This document shows positions 50,501 through 59,843 of a stretch of 64,000 bases of DNA, one piece after another. The notes under the pieces are model-generated. The model ran no database searches, was not told where the DNA came from, and saw only the letters and a list, made by a program, of their open reading frames with translations. Location of the stretch: the NCBI GenBank assembly GCA_029245795.1, contig JAQWOP010000015.1, forward strand, positions 1 to 64,000. The letters are read 5' to 3'. Within the stretch, counting starts at the first letter, position 1, and each line of letters begins with the position of its first letter. A program made the translations under genes and the position numbers. The stretch comes from Hyphomicrobiales bacterium. GTDB taxonomy: Bacteria; Pseudomonadota; Alphaproteobacteria; Rhizobiales; TMED25.

Positions 50501-51250
50501 CCTCATCTGAGCTGCACCTAAAGCACAATTTAATCCCACAGAAAAAGGCTTTGAATATTTTATAGAATTCCAGAAAGCTTCTACAGTTTGCCCTGATAAT
50601 GTACGTCCTGATAAATCAGTTATAGTGCCAGAAATCATCAAAGGTTTTGTCAACCCTAATTTTTCAAATGTTTTATGAACAGCAAATATTGCAGCTTTAG
50701 CATTTAATGTATCAAATATCGTTTCTATAAGAATAATATCTGCTCCACCCATAATTAGTCCCTTTGCTGCTTCCGAGTAACATAGAACAAGTTCATCAAA
50801 ATTTACTGCTCTATATGCTGGGTTTTGAACATCAGGTGACATGGATGCAGTTTTATTAGTTGGGCCAATTGCACCAGCAACAAATATATTTCTTGAATGA
50901 TTTATAGAAAAATCATTAGCAACCTCCCTTGCAATCTGAGCTGACTTTATATTCATTTCTAAGACAAGGTTCTCATTCCCATAATCTGCCTGTGATATTG
51001 AGTTAGAAGAAAATGTATTTGTTTCAATTATATCAGCCCCTGCCTTACAATAAGATAAATGAATCTCTTTTATTAAAGCTGGTTGTGTAAGTGATAAAAT
51101 ATCATTATTACCTTTCTGATCATACTCTGAATTAACCAATAGAGGCCCTCTAAAATCTGACTCCTTCAAAGCTAATTTTTGAATCTCAGTGCCCATAGCA
51201 CCATCCATAATTAGTATTTTTTCCTTCGCTAATTTATGTATATTATTCAT
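47588..51250 (-). CDS. metH: cobalamin-dependent methionine synthase
   Basis: [12 protein letters not shown]; pterin-binding domain; cobalamin motif [17 protein letters not shown]; activation domain; start set to MNNIHKL. Confidence 0.97.
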   Translation of the reverse strand: MNNIHKLAKEKILIMDGAMGTEIQKLALKESDFRGPLLVNSEYDQKGNNDILSLTQPALIKEIHLSYCKAGADIIETNTFSSNSISQADYGNENLVLEMNIKSAQIAREVANDFSINHSRNIFVAGAIGPTNKTASMSPDVQNPAYRAVNFDELVLCYSEAAKGLIMGGADIILIETIFDTLNAKAAIFAVHKTFEKLGLTKPLMISGTITDLSGRTLSGQTVEAFWNSIKYSKPFSVGLNCALGAAQMRSHIIELSGIADTLISAYPNAGLPNELGEYDEMPHETANIIEEFAKEGALNIVGGCCGTSPEHIKHIADITENIKPRMYKAEKPILRLSGLEAFNKEENINFINIGERTNVTGSIKFKKLIQDGNYEQAVKVAKEQIENGAQIIDINMDEGLLNSEEIMVEFLNLLASEPDIIKVPIMIDSSKWSVIEAGLKCIQGKSIVNSISLKEGEEEFIRVAKNIKLYGAAVVIMAFDEKGQAESAKSKFDILKRAFQILTSKVGFDPQDIIFDPNIFAVATGIEEHNNYAVSYIEVCKLLKKEMPLASISGGVSNLSFSFRGNNIVREAMHSVFLYHAIKAGMDMGIVNAGQLAIYDDIDADLKELCESVILNTNSNATEQLLELSLSYQNKSSKKIKDKLLWRTFDINERLSYALINGINDFIEEDVEIARNKIKEPLAVIEGPLMNGMNVVGDLFGEGKMFLPQVVKSARVMKQAVSYLLPYMESDSDISSSKSGKIIMATVKGDVHDIGKNIVGIVLQCNNFEVVDLGVMVPAERIIKTAIEMKADAIGLSGLITPSLDEMCYVASEVKKQKLNIPILIGGATTSKVHTALKISPNYDNQSAIHVLDASKAASIMSELTSDKKRDHLLEATKIEYENIRVDYLNKSNKRNLEKINAARGNKLKINWELANLTEPSFLGIREFHKVNLLELSNYIDWTPFFHTWEVRGVYPQILKDEKYGSVATDLYNDAKSLIKEIIDRELIESKALIGFWPASSNGDDIEVFNPENMKKLATLHTIRQQIVRNGKRANLALSDFIAPSEIDINDYIGLFAVTIDLNEDQINRELNLQDDDYKSILLKSICDRFAEATAEYFHKKVRRSLWGYVPDENYTNAELIKENYTGIRPAPGYPAQPDHSEKITIFRLLEAEKRIGMSLTESCAIMPASSVCGMYFSNPESRYFGVGKIGYDQAKDYARRKNWNEEEMNHWLKIITKS

Positions 51251-52127
51251 ATTTTGTACCCAATTTCGATTGAATTTCAATCCATATATCATTCACTAGA
51301 CTAATCTGATTAAGTGTATAGATGTGAATATTTCTTATATCATTTTTAATTAAATCTAATGACTGCTCAGTAATATGTGATATTGCATTTTGAATTATTT
51401 TATCTTTATCACTTGATTTATTTGAAGTATTTTCGAATAAGTCAGAGACATTTTTAGGTATTGATGCACCACAATTCTCAGAGAATTGTTTTATTTTTTC
51501 GTAATTAGTAATAGGGATAATACCAGGAATTATTTTGCTTGATATATTATATTTTTTCATTGATTCTAAAAAATTAAAAAATATTTGATTATCAAAAAAA
51601 TATTGGGTAATTATAAAATCAGCTCCATTATTTACTTTTTCTTTCAAATTGATTAAATCCGAATGAACATTATACGATTCTGGATGTTTTTCTGGATAAC
51701 CGGCAACAAATAATTCTATAGTAGAATTCTCTTTTATCGCTCTAATCAAGTCAGAAGTTTTTTGAAAACCTTTTGGATGAGGCTTATATTTTTTTGTATT
51801 ACTATTTGGTGAATCACCGCGTAAAGCAACTATTTTAGTAATGCCAAGTTTAATATATTCATCCACAAGCCTCATAGTATCATCAATAGATGAATCAACA
51901 CACGTTAGATGAGCAGCAACGCTAATATCTGTATCTTTGTGGATACGTTTAACTAAATCTAATGTCCTATTCTTTGTTGAACCCCCAGCGCCATATGTTA
52001 CTGAAATAAAATCTGGCTTGAAATCCAAATTATTAATTTTTTCTACGAGTAGAGGATTTTGTTCCTCCATTTTTGGAGGAAAAACTTCTAAAGAAAAGCC
52101 AATTTTTTTCTTCTTCAAGTCAATCAT
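51243..52127 (-). CDS. metF: methylenetetrahydrofolate reductase
   Basis: [43 protein letters not shown]. Confidence 0.95.
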   Translation of the reverse strand: MIDLKKKKIGFSLEVFPPKMEEQNPLLVEKINNLDFKPDFISVTYGAGGSTKNRTLDLVKRIHKDTDISVAAHLTCVDSSIDDTMRLVDEYIKLGITKIVALRGDSPNSNTKKYKPHPKGFQKTSDLIRAIKENSTIELFVAGYPEKHPESYNVHSDLINLKEKVNNGADFIITQYFFDNQIFFNFLESMKKYNISSKIIPGIIPITNYEKIKQFSENCGASIPKNVSDLFENTSNKSSDKDKIIQNAISHITEQSLDLIKNDIRNIHIYTLNQISLVNDIWIEIQSKLGTKYE

Positions 52128-52134
52128 CTTTATA

Positions 52135-53100
52135 TTATTTACCTTTCATACCTAACCAAACTTTTACAATAAGCTCTTCTATATTAGGACCTTTAACAGA
52201 TACACCTTTGGTTTTATCAATAAGTTTACAGCCAAACCTATTAAACATTTCTATTATTTGTTCATCATGAAAACCTAGTCTACGATGAGAAAAATCTTTT
52301 CTTAAAAATTCATTTTGATGTTTTTCAAAGTCAACGATTAGTATATATTTATCTTTTCTTAGAAGTTTAACGGCTTCCTCAATTAATGAATCAGGATTAT
52401 CAAAGTAATGTAAGACTTGGTGAAGGATCGTGAGATCTGCAGATTCTTTCGCCAGATCTAATTTTGTTATATCACCGTATCTAATCTCACAATTACTTAA
52501 TTCAGATTCACAAATTCTGGCTCTTGCCATCTTAAGTATGCTGTGATTATTATCTACACCAATACAATTATTTGATAATTTTGATAACAAGGATAATATT
52601 TTTCCGGATCCTGTTCCAAGATCTATTAGATTATTGAATGGAATTTTTATATTTTTAGATAAAATTCCTACTATCTGCTCATCTATAGATTGATCATTAT
52701 ATTTATTTATTGAATCAATATAATATTGATCTTTATATTGATTATAAAAAAAATCATTTGCTTCCTGAACTCTGTTATGTTGCAACTCTAATAATCTTTT
52801 AAAATCAATCGAGGATAGATCTTTATCTGACTCTTTTCTTTCGCAAACGAAATCAATTATCTTTTCTATTTCTTGATTCCTATTCAGTTTACAGAAAACC
52901 CAGCCACCTTCTTTATTTTTTATAATTAGATTTGCGTCTTCGAGAATTCTTATATGTCTAGAAACTCTTGGTTGGCTTTGGCCAAGGATTAATGCAATAT
53001 CTTGAACACTTAACTCACCTTTTGATAGTATACTTACTATACGAATACGTGAAGAATCAGAAAGAGCTGCAAATATTTTTAATTTATTTTTACCAAACAT
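52135..53100 (-). CDS. ArsR-family regulator fused to SAM-dependent methyltransferase domain (SahR-like)
   Basis: N-terminal ArsR wHTH (LSVQDIALILGQSQPRVSRHIRILEDANLI), C-terminal methyltransferase fold (IDLGTGSGKILSLL); upstream of metF-metH; start taken as MFGKNKL. Confidence 0.88.
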   Translation of the reverse strand: MFGKNKLKIFAALSDSSRIRIVSILSKGELSVQDIALILGQSQPRVSRHIRILEDANLIIKNKEGGWVFCKLNRNQEIEKIIDFVCERKESDKDLSSIDFKRLLELQHNRVQEANDFFYNQYKDQYYIDSINKYNDQSIDEQIVGILSKNIKIPFNNLIDLGTGSGKILSLLSKLSNNCIGVDNNHSILKMARARICESELSNCEIRYGDITKLDLAKESADLTILHQVLHYFDNPDSLIEEAVKLLRKDKYILIVDFEKHQNEFLRKDFSHRRLGFHDEQIIEMFNRFGCKLIDKTKGVSVKGPNIEELIVKVWLGMKGK

Positions 53101-53148
53101 ATAAACACTATATAAACATATAAACATATCTTTATATAGTGTTTATAT
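53099..53148. promoter_or_regulatory. 18-bp perfect inverted repeat, probable operator of the SahR-like regulator
   Basis: ATATAAACACTATATAAA (53099-53116) and its reverse complement (53131-53148), 14-bp spacer, overlapping the regulator start codon. Confidence 0.75.
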
Positions 53149-53372
53149 TTAAATTCAATCAAAAACTCAAAAATGACTTAATGAATAAAAAAAATTATAT
53201 TATTTATATTTCTTATTTAAATTTTAATCTCCTTTTAAGACTTGATATTTAATATTATAATTATACACTGTTTATTAACTATGCGTATTTTATCTATTGT
53301 ATTGAATATTGAAGAAAAACAATTTATATTGAAAAAAAAATTTATGTTTTTATCTGGATAGACCTTTAAATA

Positions 53373-54212
53373 ATGCAAATACTCTCAAATAAAATTCAAA
53401 AAAATGTTGTGCTAATCTTGGTGTTACTTTTAGCTTGGCCTTCATACTCATATGCCGATGCATTTATGTCACCAGATGCAGATAAAAATTCTGAATATGC
53501 CGTAAATATTGTTGAATCTGAAAGTTTTGAATTTACAGAGAATTATGACCCCCTAGAAGAAACTAATAGAAAAATATTTAGTTTTAATAATTCTATAGAT
53601 AAAGGAATTTTAAAGCCAGTTGCAAAAGGTTATAGATCGATAGTTCCTGAACCAGGAAGAAATGCAATTAGAAATTTTTTGCATAATCTAGAAACTCCAA
53701 CTGTTCTTATTAACGATATGCTACAAGGAAGCTCAGATCGTGCTGGAAATACATTAAACCGTTTCTTGATTAATTCAACAGTAGGATTCTTTGGGTTAAG
53801 TGATCCAGCTACAGACATGGGTTATCCGAGACATACGGAAGATTTTGCCCAAACACTAGCTGTATATGGAGTGCCAGATGGACCATATATAGTCTCGCCT
53901 TTTTTTGGACCCTCAACCCCAAGACATATAACTGGCAGAATTGTTGATTTTGCTGCTCACCCTCTTACATGGTACATGCAAGAACAAGACGCAGAGGCAA
54001 GATATACGTATGGATTGACTGAAACCTTGGTTGCCAGGGAAGAATTACTTGATGTTTTAGATGAAATAGAAGTGAGTTCAACTGACTATTACGCAACTAT
54101 TCGTAATTTATATCGACAAAGAAGAATTGATGAAATTAATAATGGTGTTCCAGCAAACGAACCATCTGAATATTCAATTGATACAGCCAGAGATCTTAAT
54201 TTGGTATTCTAG
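53373..54212 (+). CDS. mlaA: MlaA/VacJ family protein
   Basis: YDPLEETNRKIFSFNNSIDKGILKPVAKGYR, LINDMLQG, FAQTLAVYGVPDGPYIVSPFFGPSTPR. Confidence 0.92.
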   Translation: MQILSNKIQKNVVLILVLLLAWPSYSYADAFMSPDADKNSEYAVNIVESESFEFTENYDPLEETNRKIFSFNNSIDKGILKPVAKGYRSIVPEPGRNAIRNFLHNLETPTVLINDMLQGSSDRAGNTLNRFLINSTVGFFGLSDPATDMGYPRHTEDFAQTLAVYGVPDGPYIVSPFFGPSTPRHITGRIVDFAAHPLTWYMQEQDAEARYTYGLTETLVAREELLDVLDEIEVSSTDYYATIRNLYRQRRIDEINNGVPANEPSEYSIDTARDLNLVF

Positions 54213-54224
54213 GTTCTAATAGAT

Positions 54225-54854
54225 ATGAAATATTTGAAAAATGTTTTATTTTTATTATCTTTTATAATCATTTACATTCTTAACCCAAATATACTATCTG
54301 CCAATACAGATATTTGTGATAACACGATTAGTTTTATTAATAATATTAGTAATGAAACACTTAATATTGTGAACTCAGAAAAATTTACTAGCAATCAGAA
54401 GAGATATCACCTATCAGATCTATTAGTAAAAAATGCAGATTTCAAAACTATGGGAAAAGTGGTGCTCGGTCGCTACTCAAGAAAGTTACCAAAAGAAAAA
54501 GAAGATCAATACATAAGATTAATTCAAAATATGGTAACACAAATGATCCACTCCAAATTTGATACTAACGTAGATGAAGTTAAAGCAACTTATGCAATTA
54601 AAAATAGAAATTGTAATTCCAAAGGATCCAAAAATCGAGAATTCTTAGTGGATGGAGATCTTTTGAAAAATAACTCCAAGCTTACCTCAATTAGATGGTG
54701 GATAATTATCAATAAAACAGGTGAATATAAAGTGATTGATATTTCTCTGGCTGGTGTATCCTTAGCTCTACAAAAAAGAGAAGAATTCTCATCCTTCCTA
54801 TCAAAGAACTCAATAGATGATTTAATTAACAATCTCTCAGAAAAATTTGAATAA
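54225..54854 (+). CDS. mlaC: MlaC/Ttg2-family phospholipid-binding protein
   Basis: Signal peptide; LLVKNADFKTMGKVVLGRYSRKLPKEKEDQYIRLIQNMVTQMI; follows mlaA. Confidence 0.82.
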   Translation: MKYLKNVLFLLSFIIIYILNPNILSANTDICDNTISFINNISNETLNIVNSEKFTSNQKRYHLSDLLVKNADFKTMGKVVLGRYSRKLPKEKEDQYIRLIQNMVTQMIHSKFDTNVDEVKATYAIKNRNCNSKGSKNREFLVDGDLLKNNSKLTSIRWWIIINKTGEYKVIDISLAGVSLALQKREEFSSFLSKNSIDDLINNLSEKFE

Positions 54855-54882
54855 AATAAAGTAATTCTGCTATTATTAACTT

Positions 54883-55947
54883 ATGAAGAGATTAAAAATT
54901 GCAGTTATGGAAGGTGATGATATTGGAACTGAGATTGTTCCTGTTGCAAAAAATGTCTTGCTACATTCCCTTAAAATTATGGACATAGGTATAGATATTG
55001 TTGAACTTCCAGTTGGAAAGATTGCACATGCAGAATATGGTGACACCTTCCCAGAATATACTGCAAATGAATTAAGAAAAGTTAATGGCATTATTTGTGG
55101 CCCTATCGGGCACAATAGCTACCCTCGAAATGATCCAAAATGGCGATTCCCTCCCATAAGAAAACAATTCGAACTATTTGCAAGTGTAAGACCGATCAAA
55201 TCTTATACGGAGGATAAAAATATTGATATAATTTTTGTTCGAGAGGTTACAGAAGGACTTTTAAGTGCGGAAACAGTCCTAGCAGGATACCCGGAATTCA
55301 GGCCAAATAATGATATTACTATTTCCTCAAGAGTTATAACACGGTCTGGCTCTGAAAGAGTTGCAAGATGTGCTTTTGACATAGCAAATACAATAAATAG
55401 AAAAAAAGTAACAGCAGCACATAAAGAGCCAGTATATCGTCTGAGCTGTGGAATGTTTCTTGAAGAATGCGTTAAAGTATCAAAAGAATATAGCGATATA
55501 TCTTTTGATGATAAATTGATTGATACAATCGCTATGCATCTAGTAAATTCTCCAGAATCTTTTGATGTGGTTGTAACCACTAATCAATTTGGAGATATTT
55601 TATCTGACATTGGAGCTGGACTTATAGGTTCGATTGGAATGGCACCCGGGTTATGTGTTGGTGATAATTTAGCAATGGCTCAGACCACTCATGGCTCAGC
55701 TCCTGATATATCAGGAAAAAATATATCAAACCCCTATGCAACAATTATGTCCGCAGCTCTTTTACTTTCATGGATGGGTTTCAAATACAAAGACGAAAAA
55801 TTAGTAAAAGCTTCAAAATTGATTGAGGCATCTACCATGAGTGTACTACGTGAAAAAGAATTTACTACGCCTGATATCGGTGGTAATTCATCCACTCAGG
55901 AAATGGGAGAAGAAATAATCAGAAGATTACAACGTAACACCCTCTGA
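54883..55947 (+). CDS. isocitrate/isopropylmalate dehydrogenase family protein
   Basis: GDDIGTEIVPVAKNVL, DILSDIGAGLIGSIGMAPGLCVGDN, HGSAPDISGKNISNP. Confidence 0.88.
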   Translation: MKRLKIAVMEGDDIGTEIVPVAKNVLLHSLKIMDIGIDIVELPVGKIAHAEYGDTFPEYTANELRKVNGIICGPIGHNSYPRNDPKWRFPPIRKQFELFASVRPIKSYTEDKNIDIIFVREVTEGLLSAETVLAGYPEFRPNNDITISSRVITRSGSERVARCAFDIANTINRKKVTAAHKEPVYRLSCGMFLEECVKVSKEYSDISFDDKLIDTIAMHLVNSPESFDVVVTTNQFGDILSDIGAGLIGSIGMAPGLCVGDNLAMAQTTHGSAPDISGKNISNPYATIMSAALLLSWMGFKYKDEKLVKASKLIEASTMSVLREKEFTTPDIGGNSSTQEMGEEIIRRLQRNTL

Positions 55948-57114
55948 AATTAGCCTATGATATTCTTTCTCATTAATTCCAATATTTTTTAGTATATCAA
56001 AGGTGTGTTGACCTAAAGCTGGAGCTAAGCTATTTATGGTTGGTCCATCATTATCCATACGCACAGGATTTCGGATCATTTTAATTTTACCCAATTCTGG
56101 ATCTTCTTTTTCAATAACAACACCTCTTTCAGAACTATGTTTGTCATTCAAAGCCTCCGCATAATTCCTGACGCAACCACATGGTATACCGTTCTCGGTA
56201 AGTATTTCTTCTAGCTTAATAGAATTCCAATTTGAAATCTTCTCAGCAACTAGCGGTACTAAATATTCTTCATTTTCTTTTCTACTAGCATATGTTTTGA
56301 ATCTTATATCGACCGAAAAGCTACTACAGTCCAACACATCCATTAATTTTTTAAAATGGGCATCATTTGGAGCTCCAATAGCTATAAATTTTTTATCAAT
56401 AGTCTTAAATAATTGATAAGGAGCACTTGCCCTATGAGAATGTCCTAATTGCTTTGGAATAACCCCAGTTGATAGATATTCTGTTGTTTCCCATACAGCA
56501 GAGGCGATTGATGCTTCCATCAATGCTACATCAGAATATTTTCCCTCTCCATTTTTTAATTGTCCTATTAAACCTGAGAGAGTTGCATATGTCGCAAACA
56601 TTGCACCTAATATATCTGCAGTTTGCAATCCTGGTCTCGGAGGTATTTCTCCTTCCTCCCCCATTACTGATAGTGTACCTGATAACGCTTCAATAATTAG
56701 ATTTACCCCAGCTCTATTTCTTAATGGACCTGTTTGACCAAAACCAGATACAGATGTATAAACTATCTTGTTATTAATCTTCTTTACATCATCTATACCT
56801 AATCCAAGTCGTTCCATAACGCCAGGTCGATTATTTTCAATTAAAGCATGTGTTTCTTTAATTAACTTTTCTGCAATAGATTTCCCTTGCTGAGATTTTA
56901 AATCAAGAACAACGCTCTTTTTATTCCTATTTAATGCCATAAATGCAGAGCTAACTCCATCTTTTAGCGGCGGGATAGCCCTTGACATATCACCACTTAT
57001 TGGCTCAATTTTTATTACTTCCGCCCCCATATCAGCCAGAAGCATTCCACAGAAAGGACCTGCAATAAAATTACCAAATTCAATTACTTTAATACCATCT
57101 AATGGTTTGGGCAT
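55927..57114 (-). CDS. CaiB/BaiF class III CoA-transferase family protein
   Basis: PLDGIKVIEFGNFIAGPFCGMLLADMGAEVIKIEP, NRNKKSVVLDLK, ENNRPGVMERLGLG. Confidence 0.93.
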   Translation of the reverse strand: MPKPLDGIKVIEFGNFIAGPFCGMLLADMGAEVIKIEPISGDMSRAIPPLKDGVSSAFMALNRNKKSVVLDLKSQQGKSIAEKLIKETHALIENNRPGVMERLGLGIDDVKKINNKIVYTSVSGFGQTGPLRNRAGVNLIIEALSGTLSVMGEEGEIPPRPGLQTADILGAMFATYATLSGLIGQLKNGEGKYSDVALMEASIASAVWETTEYLSTGVIPKQLGHSHRASAPYQLFKTIDKKFIAIGAPNDAHFKKLMDVLDCSSFSVDIRFKTYASRKENEEYLVPLVAEKISNWNSIKLEEILTENGIPCGCVRNYAEALNDKHSSERGVVIEKEDPELGKIKMIRNPVRMDNDGPTINSLAPALGQHTFDILKNIGINEKEYHRLISEGVTL

Positions 57115-57151
57115 GAAATTAATCTCCTTGCCTACTTATGATATAGCTAAA

Positions 57152-57961
57152 TTATCCTTCAATTTCATCCCCAATCAATTCTTCAGGTGAAATTAATACT
57201 TTCATATTATCTGTTACAAATGTAACGTCAATTCTCATTCCTGCATCAAGGGCTCTAACAAGATCGGTCCCTTCTTCAAATTCTCTATCAGAGGGTGGTA
57301 ATTGAATCAATCTATCTAAAGGACCTCTTCTCCAAGCATGAATTGGGACGAGTTTATAAATATCATCTGTATCAAACTTATTTATATCTCTTCTTATATC
57401 CTTTAAAGTTCCAACCTTTGATCCCTCGAGTGGATAAACTATTCTATCTGAATTCCAATCTACTTGAGCTTTTACAATATCATCATTAACTTTTTCTTCT
57501 TCCGTTAAGGGAGATACCATTGTAGCAATTCCAACATCACTATCAGATAATGCATACATTAAAGCTTGCATATAATACGGTTTTAATTCTGGCATATCAT
57601 CTGGAACAGCAACAACTATATCATGAGTATAATATCTATCAAACTTATTTACTGTTGCCGCAATTCTCTCAGCCCCTGATTTAGATCGATAGTTATGATC
57701 TTTACCAAACTCTGACATATCTGTCTTTAAAGCATAAGCTCCGTTTGCCTTTAACTCTGATATCTGATCATCAGTAACTCCGTCAACAATTACACTTCCA
57801 ATACCAGCGTTACCAACTTTTTTAAAAGCTGAAACAATTGCCTTTACTTGTTCTTTGGGTTTGGGTGGTTCTGTAGATAAATCTCTAATACCAAGTTCAG
57901 ATGCAACAATTATTAATGGATTAAAAATCATTGAGCGATTTTTTTCAAACTCATAATGCAC
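57152..57961 (-). CDS. divergent KdsB-like (CMP-KDO synthetase fold) protein, probably not a canonical KdsB
   Basis: SGAERIAATVNKF, VGIATMVSPLTEEEKVNDDIVKAQVD, RRGPLDRLIQLPPSDREFEEGTDLVRALDAGMRIDV..SPEEL match KdsB blocks; N-terminal PARYxSTRLPGKPL motif absent. Confidence 0.7.
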   Translation of the reverse strand: MHYEFEKNRSMIFNPLIIVASELGIRDLSTEPPKPKEQVKAIVSAFKKVGNAGIGSVIVDGVTDDQISELKANGAYALKTDMSEFGKDHNYRSKSGAERIAATVNKFDRYYTHDIVVAVPDDMPELKPYYMQALMYALSDSDVGIATMVSPLTEEEKVNDDIVKAQVDWNSDRIVYPLEGSKVGTLKDIRRDINKFDTDDIYKLVPIHAWRRGPLDRLIQLPPSDREFEEGTDLVRALDAGMRIDVTFVTDNMKVLISPEELIGDEIEG

Positions 57962-57989
57962 AAAAGATTGTCCTTAAAGATAGAAAACT

Positions 57990-58009
57990 TGGGAGCAATT
58001 ATGCTCCCA
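57990..58009 (-). terminator. hairpin downstream of the M24 gene
   Basis: TGGGAGCA-ATTA-TGCTCCCA perfect 8-bp stem between the M24 stop and the KdsB-like gene; weak T-rich tail on the minus strand. Confidence 0.6.
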
Positions 58010-58030
58010 GGTTTAAGTTAAAAGAAGATA

Positions 58031-59377
58031 CTATTTTTGTGGGTAACCAAAAATCTCTGCATGATGGAATTCACCTGGTCTATAACCTGCGACAGCTTCT
58101 TCCATGTGCTCCATTTTTGTAAAGACAGATGGTCCATCTTTTGTAACTAGAACATTCTCTTCTAGTCTACATGTCTGAGGAAGACCAACATGACCCGCAA
58201 ATGTTTCAATAGCAAAATACATATTCTCTTTAATTTCTGCTGGATATTTTAAAGAATAAGCTCTACTCATCCACATACCTTCATATAGAGTGATTCCGAT
58301 TGAATGAGCAAACTGTTGAAGGGTAACAGTACCATATTTATCATCATCATATTCAGGAAACTTGGATACAACATCCGCTGATGTTTTTCCAGGCCTAAGA
58401 TTCTCGAGTCCAGCATACATTGAGTCATAGGTCTCACGATAAAGATCAATTTCTTGTTGTGTCAGCTTACCTGCACATTTGAAAGTCCTTACGTAATCTA
58501 TGAAGTATCCTCCTGGTCCCACAGCATTAATATCAATAATCAAAAGATCTCCCTGCTGTATTAATTTATCAGTAGCCCATCTTCTGTATGGACTAGTATT
58601 ACCACCTGATGCTACAATAATATCATATATAATCTCACAACCTCGAGATAACATAAAGTCATGAACTTTTGCTTCAATTTGGCGTTCCGTAATTCCTGGC
58701 TTTAGCCATTCATGTTTAACGTGCCACATAGCTGCATCACCAATCGATGAAGACATTTTTAGATGTTCGATTTCGTCTATTGTCTTTACAACACGAGCTC
58801 TAGACATTGCAGGCCAACCATTTACAATTTTTATACCTGCCTTTTCCATTGCATGTAAAGCGGGCATATCTAGTTGATCAACACCTATCTTCTCTTTATC
58901 GACACCATTATCAACCAAAACTTGCTTAACAGAGGCAACCATTTTATCAGCCATTTCACCGACAGCACCTTCGGCCCATTGCCATGTCATAGCTGGTCTA
59001 ATATTCTCTTCCCCTAACCATGGTAAGTCTAGAAATGCATTCCTCATATCCGATCCTGCTGTTTCAAAAAGAACAGGGTCGCCACCTCTTGGTAACACAG
59101 CATATCTGATATTAATATTATATTTCCAGTTACCCTGATATGAACCAGTTATGTATCTAATATTAGCACCTTGAAATACAACAAGCGCACCTAGATCATC
59201 AGCTTCCATTTCAGCTCTAATTCTCTCTAGCCTCTGGCGTCTTAATCTTTCGTGATCGACACGGTACTGCCAATCAGCACCAGTTTGACTATACAATCTT
59301 CTTGGATTTGTATGATGTTGTTCTTGAATAAAGCTAGTATCTAGCTGATATCCCTTTGATGGATCTACTGGTCTCAT
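58031..59377 (-). CDS. M24 family metallohydrolase, DddP/creatinase-like subgroup
   Basis: LIIDINAVGPGGYFIDYVRTF, FAHSIGITLYEG, MYFAIETFAGHVGLPQTCRLEENVLVTKDG. Confidence 0.82.
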   Translation of the reverse strand: MRPVDPSKGYQLDTSFIQEQHHTNPRRLYSQTGADWQYRVDHERLRRQRLERIRAEMEADDLGALVVFQGANIRYITGSYQGNWKYNINIRYAVLPRGGDPVLFETAGSDMRNAFLDLPWLGEENIRPAMTWQWAEGAVGEMADKMVASVKQVLVDNGVDKEKIGVDQLDMPALHAMEKAGIKIVNGWPAMSRARVVKTIDEIEHLKMSSSIGDAAMWHVKHEWLKPGITERQIEAKVHDFMLSRGCEIIYDIIVASGGNTSPYRRWATDKLIQQGDLLIIDINAVGPGGYFIDYVRTFKCAGKLTQQEIDLYRETYDSMYAGLENLRPGKTSADVVSKFPEYDDDKYGTVTLQQFAHSIGITLYEGMWMSRAYSLKYPAEIKENMYFAIETFAGHVGLPQTCRLEENVLVTKDGPSVFTKMEHMEEAVAGYRPGEFHHAEIFGYPQK

Positions 59378-59500
59378 AATTATACCCCTTTTTCTTTATC
59401 ATCTACTTCATAATGAGATGTTTTGTTCATTTAATCACTATATTTAACACAGAATTAAAGCATAATGCAATCTGATTTCTTAAAAATCGAAAATAAATTT

Positions 59501-59629
59501 TTATAAATAATTTTTATCTAATAATCTAATAATAAGAATCCCTAATATTGTAAAAAATATCAAACCCAGAACTTCGTCTAATATCTTATTTATTACCCAA
59601 TATCGATATCTAAAGCTTAATTTAAACAT
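59501..59629 (-). CDS. putative 42-aa membrane protein
   Basis: MFKLSFRYRYWVINKILDEVLGLIFFTILGILIIRLLDKNYL; ATG overlaps preceding stop (TAATG). Confidence 0.35.
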   Translation of the reverse strand: MFKLSFRYRYWVINKILDEVLGLIFFTILGILIIRLLDKNYL

Positions 59630-59826
59630 TAAGTTTCTTTTGTGCCTTTTGGAAGGAGTTTGCCGTCAATTATCAATTTTGGTTCATCTCTTAAAACAAT
59701 TAATTCTGAATGATTACATAGATATTCTTGGACAGAATCTATCAATATTATATCATCTATAAATCTCTCTAATCTGGGAAATTTATTAAGTAGATCCTTA
59801 TCTATTTTTTTTGATAATATTATTAT
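59629..59826 (-). pseudogene. 65-codon open frame without ATG/GTG, gene remnant or non-ATG-start ORF
   Basis: ...DLLNKFPRLERFIDDIILIDSVQEYLCNHSELIVLRDEPKLIIDGKLLPKGTKET*, starts just after tRNA 3' end. Confidence 0.3.
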
Positions 59827-59843
59827 TTATTCGTAAAAAATTA

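Noticed and set aside
55927-57114. Possible DddD (DMSP CoA-transferase/lyase)
   Set aside because: Single-domain 395-aa CaiB/BaiF protein; DddD is a much larger two-domain fusion, so the specific call is not supported.
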